NCBI GenBank assembly: GCA_018806915.1
Contig: JAGKQI010000105.1
Span: forward strand, 2,046,001-2,110,000
Direction of reading: 5' to 3'
Origin: Phytophthora colocasiae
Taxonomy: Eukaryota > Oomycota > Peronosporomycetes > Peronosporales > Peronosporaceae
DNA: 64,000 nt
Part shown: piece by piece, positions 61,601 through 64,000 of the stretch
Layout: each line of letters begins with the position of its first letter
Numbering within the stretch: the first letter of the stretch is position 1
Position numbers and translations under genes: made by a program
The notes under the pieces: model-generated
What the model saw: the letters and a program-made list of their open reading frames with translations, nothing else
Database searches by the model: none
Told to the model about the DNA's origin: nothing

Positions 61601-64000
61601 AATGTGCGCTTCGTTCGAGGTTGCTCATCTAAACTGTCACGTGTACCAGTGCCTTCCAACGTTGCCGACACATTGTCAAACGAAAAGCTTGGTCGAGCGG
61701 TAGTCTTCGGTGCATCCTCCTTGGCGGAAGTAGCACTTGCTGATACAAACGAGAATCCATTCTTCGCTTTCGCTGAAGGGACAACGCCAAACGGAGATGA
61801 CGAAGTACTTACTGGTTTCTCTGCAGTTCCGCTGCCAAATCCATTCCCGAAAAAAGAATTCGTCTTCGTTGCAGACGAGTCTGTCGATGCGGATGAATCC
61901 TGAGCTGATCCAAATTGACTTTTTCCAAAGGAGCCAAAGCTAGAGGAAGAAGAAGACGTAGTAGTTGGCTGGCCAAACGAAGGAGGTTTCGGCTTCCATG
62001 TTGTGTCTGGAGGGTATCCACTGCTAGCAGTACCAAACGATGGCGGCTTCGGCTTCCATGTCGTGTCTGGAGGGTATCCACTGCTAGCAGTACCAAACGA
62101 TGGCGGCTTCGGCTTCGATGTTGTGTCTGGAGGGTATCCACTGCTAGCAGTACCAAACGATGGCGGCTTCGGCTTCGATGTTGTGTCTGGAGGGTATCCA
62201 CTGCTAGCAGTACCAAACGATGGCGGCTTCGGCTTCGATGTTGTGTCTGGAGGGTATCCACTGCTAGCAGTACCAAACGATGGCGGCTTCGGCTTCGATG
62301 TTGTGTCTGGAGGGTATCCACTGCTAGCAGTACCAAACGATGGCGGCTTCGGCTTCGATGTTGTGTCTGGAGGGTATCCGCTACTGACAACCGTCTTTGC
62401 TGTAGTTGAATCAAAGTTAAACCCAGTGTCAGATGTCGAACTACCCGGTAAGTTGAAACCAGTGGTTGTAGCTGCACCACCAAATGAAAATCCAGTAGCT
62501 TTGGTTGCAGCAACAGCCTCAGAGTCAGTTGACGGAGTTGCACCAAAAGAAAATGACGACGTCTTCGACGCATCTCCCGAGGACACAGGGAAAGAAAACC
62601 CACCCGAACCAATCGAACCTGCGGATGTAGCACTCGCCGTCGTCACTGGTGCAACCACCTTCGGTGCAGCTGGGTTAGGAGTCTCACAAGAGCTGCACTT
62701 AGCTGCCTCACGATCATTGTTGATCATACACACCGCGCACTTCCAGCTTCCCTCCTTGGCCGTAAATTTCGAAAATGCCGCCGCGATTTCTTCTTTCGAC
62801 TTCATCTCGGCGGGTTTTGCATCTGACGGGGCTGGTGCATCGTCTTCTTCCTCAGAGTCTGAGTCATCAGGACCGAAAATCCAATCCACATACCACGAAA
62901 CGAAATCGGCCTCGTAAATCTTTCCTTCCTTCTCTAGATTAGCCACGGTACTTGCGTGTTCGTCCTCATCGTACGTAGACCCCATCGCCTTGAACAGTTT
63001 TGGAAACAAATCCGAAGCGATATAATCGGTTCCGTCTGCCGCCATCGTGCGGAATGTAACTCTGGCGTTATCTTCTTCTTCCTTGCGCGCTTCTTCCTCA
63101 TCGCTCGACTCTCCGTCAGACTCAGCGAATTCGTTCTCAGCATCCTGACCGTACTCGTGCGAGATGACTTTCTTCGGTGAAGAGGGCTCCTTCTCTATAC
63201 TTCCGGTAGGTGATTTTCCAACGCTAGATTCTCCTTCGTCACCAGGTATTCCATCTGAAGAGGTTTTTACAGTGGTTCCTCCAAAGTTAAAACCTGTCGA
63301 AGAAGTTGCTGAACTTGTGAAATTAAACCCAGTGCCAGATGTCGAACTACCCGGTAAGTTGAAACCAGTGGTTGTAGCTGCACCACCAAATGAAAATCCA
63401 GTAGCTTTGGTTGCAGCAACAGCCTCAGAGTCAGTTGACGGAGTTGCACCAAAAGAAAATGACGACGTCTTCGACGCATCTCCCGAGGACACAGGGAAAG
63501 AAAACCCACCCGAACCAATCGAACCTGCGGATGTAGCACTCGCCGTCGTCACTGGTGCAACCACCTTCGGTGCAGCTGGGTTAGGAGTCTCACAAGAGCT
63601 GCACTTAACTGCCTCACGATCATTGTTGATCATACACACCGCGCACTTCCAGCTTCCCTCCTTGGCCGTAAATTTCGAAAATGCCGCCGCGATTTCTTCT
63701 TTCGACTTCATCTCGGCGGGTTTTGCATCTGACGGGGCTGGTGCATCGTCTTCTTCCTCAGAGTCTGAGTCATCAGGACCGAAAATCCAATCCACATACC
63801 ACGAAACGAAATCGGCCTCGTAAATCTTTCCTTCCTTCTCTAGATTAGCCACAGTACTTGCGTGTTCGTCCTCATCGTACGTAGACCCCATCGCCTTGAA
63901 CAGTTTTGGAAACAAATCCGAAGCGATATAATCGGTTCCGTCTGCCGCCATCGTCCGGAATGTAACTCTGGCGTTATCTTCTTCTTCCTTGCGCGCTTCT
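58606..64000 (-). CDS. FG-repeat nucleoporin with RanBP2-type zinc fingers, partial
   Basis: One frame of at least 1,797 residues on the minus strand, still open at the window edge, so the N-terminus lies outside. Counting from Met at 63951: two copies of a block with a small helical domain (DYIASDLFPKLFKAMGSTYD) and a RanBP2-type zinc finger (WKCAVCMINNDREAVKCSSC) at about 98-125 and 400-427; FG-type repeats (GFSFG, GFNFG); seven 20-residue SSGYPPDTTSKPKPPSFGTA units at about 516-656; a coiled coil at about 820-1070; and a C-terminal half rich in FG and GFG. Three copies of a YREKLTAFYQQHNPTKLSSV type motif lie between. FG proteins line the nuclear pore and bind transport receptors; RanBP2-type fingers bind Ran-GDP. 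The Nup153/Nup214 class is likely; the exact orthologue is open. Confidence 0.87.
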   Translation of the reverse strand, partial: EARKEEEDNARVTFRTMAADGTDYIASDLFPKLFKAMGSTYDEDEHASTVANLEKEGKIYEADFVSWYVDWIFGPDDSDSEEEDDAPAPSDAKPAEMKSKEEIAAAFSKFTAKEGSWKCAVCMINNDREAVKCSSCETPNPAAPKVVAPVTTASATSAGSIGSGGFSFPVSSGDASKTSSFSFGATPSTDSEAVAATKATGFSFGGAATTTGFNLPGSSTSGTGFNFTSSATSSTGFNFGGTTVKTSSDGIPGDEGESSVGKSPTGSIEKEPSSPKKVISHEYGQDAENEFAESDGESSDEEEARKEEEDNARVTFRTMAADGTDYIASDLFPKLFKAMGSTYDEDEHASTVANLEKEGKIYEADFVSWYVDWIFGPDDSDSEEEDDAPAPSDAKPAEMKSKEEIAAAFSKFTAKEGSWKCAVCMINNDREAAKCSSCETPNPAAPKVVAPVTTASATSAGSIGSGGFSFPVSSGDASKTSSFSFGATPSTDSEAVAATKATGFSFGGAATTTGFNLPGSSTSDTGFNFDSTTAKTVVSSGYPPDTTSKPKPPSFGTASSGYPPDTTSKPKPPSFGTASSGYPPDTTSKPKPPSFGTASSGYPPDTTSKPKPPSFGTASSGYPPDTTSKPKPPSFGTASSGYPPDTTWKPKPPSFGTASSGYPPDTTWKPKPPSFGQPTTTSSSSSSFGSFGKSQFGSAQDSSASTDSSATKTNSFFGNGFGSGTAEKPVSTSSSPFGVVPSAKAKNGFSFVSASATSAKEDAPKTTARPSFSFDNVSATLEGTGTRDSLDEQPRTKRTLNFGDVSLSAAKTNSVPSNPKLATTPADPSKGVPSSRMEGQLWKLIIDFHKSLERVNARSKIITSKDGEFSKKLLAQMETIRARISSLCDEINSLDESRDQVEKNVLFVIGSDGDVHEQLEYGREILSSFKDEALKRTLEEQPLDQRSKETWESLKAKLAEVEKSCAELDSHLSSAKIGVDGADAVSSAHLFRVLKQTYDNSKMQYNNACKLAGYLEKLNLRGDHLRETNGVNGLSGIEIEAHPKTTKADMIKMIVETEQRSQDVRQNFLSLCNNVVTPRDVFSTPRRKLAPPTPSNSSNSPLRVKACSKLMPKTQLSVASPMSSAKQSSRSVSFKDTPVKSGSKLFTLAEAMAPKEEPAKLVKTPQPTPLSVGVGKAPQRPSLGVPASENKSASTNSATSLKANVFNLPKPGKDTTSAFGEPNKVEKPTSTTASFDGFGVSSPPVKSKRKASEDSAPAFSLGGKEPSAASSAFSFGSKSAAQPHSTTSVTKDYKALLENFYKVHNPAKTGSVLDKVLTTYKGREEDLFTRIFTMYVPDSTPEDIKKYLNGGAVPPKSETVTAASKSPAPTNTTSKSLFGGFGATTTTPKDTEAKASPFGASPSAFSLGPAANTSSGFGGFGSGSSTTQPSAVTPAAFGQPSVDYRQKLVEFYQKHNPDKLSSVDATLQKYKGNEEKLFQNLAVKYKLTGATGGVPASPAVKPSNPNATASPFGKPGAFSVPNTSTGAAFGSTSSVGFGASKPAPSASPFGAPASSPFGTTTQSSSGFGSSGGSGFGGGFQSTTATTPAFGAPTPFGAAAGGFGAAGGGVNYREKLTAFYQQHNPTKLSSVDATLEKYKGREDHLFAMLEQKYVKKTPTAPAAGGFGIPSTSTFGGGGGFGTPSALGSASATPAFGSASTLGGAAQPAFGGAAGSGFGMASQMGGGFGSVAPTAPSGGATGSGFSSFGSQNPSFGGPAQQTGGFGAAANTGGFGSGFGGGSGFGQPTAFNSSSFTQMR
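61982..62402 (-). repeat. 60-bp coding tandem repeat, seven copies
   Basis: Seven units of exactly 60 bp encode SSGYPPDTTSKPKPPSFGTA. The copies differ only at a few bases (for example S/W at residue 10 in the last two), so the array is young and probably varies in number. Confidence 0.95.
62406..63951 (-). repeat. 906-bp in-frame tandem duplication in the nucleoporin
   Basis: DNA and protein of the zinc-finger block are repeated with a 906-bp offset (302 codons): Met at 63951 and again at 63045. The copies differ by few bases, such as GTGCGG against GTCCGG after the ATG, and one Val/Ala change in the finger. The stretch before the first Met (63952-64000) already repeats the stretch before the second Met, so the repeat unit continues past the window. 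Confidence 0.9.

Noticed and set aside
61982..62402. Regular 60-bp repeats resembling a CRISPR array
   Set aside because: Units are contiguous, have no variable spacers, lie in frame inside a eukaryotic gene and encode a 20-residue FG-type unit.
61915..62917. Long plus-strand frames with repeated SGGYPLLAVPNDGGFGF-like units
   Set aside because: They are antisense shadows of the 60-bp coding repeat and zinc-finger block of the nucleoporin.

Overview
The window is nuclear DNA of an oomycete, most likely a Phytophthora or close relative. The signs are short introns (about 55-110 bp) with GT..AG ends, tightly packed genes on both strands, initiator-like motifs of the oomycete GCTCATTYYNCAWTTT type just upstream of several start codons, secreted lipase and GH72 cell-wall families in clusters, two cilium genes (fitting swimming zoospores), and several families of cut-and-paste transposons. 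No species is claimed.

Layout. 1-713 is the 3' end of a DCAF13/Sof1 ribosome-biogenesis gene. 2067-4016 encodes an ankyrin-FYVE-TPR protein. 4335-5621 is an intact secreted acid lipase. 5944-11372 is a complete piggyBac-type element with TTAA at both ends, a broken transposase and a second gene on the opposite strand that encodes a DOT1-like methyltransferase. 11942-21375 is a dense block of ordinary genes: a MORN5 homologue, a VHS-GAT sorting adaptor, a multipass membrane protein, a PRA1 protein, two unrecognised proteins and DNAAF4. 22048-25050 is a lipase split by a hAT-like element that itself carries a second element. 25.1-31.6 kb is a graveyard of gene and transposon pieces, including a kinesin pseudogene, a DOT1-like fragment and an inverted duplication with 332 identical bases in three blocks.

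32177-33457 is another intact lipase, followed by a PLAC8 protein. 34183-38800 is a further lipase, split by a full-length Mutator-like element with 112-bp terminal repeats, a 9-bp target duplication and an open transposase gene. The right third returns to conserved genes: Bud32/PRPK kinase, an acidic membrane-anchored protein, three tandem GH72 glucanosyltransferases, a DegT-type PLP protein, a folate-biopterin-type transporter, a CAMK-like kinase, an anoctamin, SKP1, and a large FG nucleoporin that runs off the right edge.

The main theme is a secreted-lipase family of four loci interleaved with transposons. Two of the four copies are interrupted, and in both the target-site duplication and the reading frame show exactly how the insertion happened. 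The most unusual item is the DOT1-like methyltransferase carried inside a piggyBac element, with a second DOT1-like relic 18 kb away.
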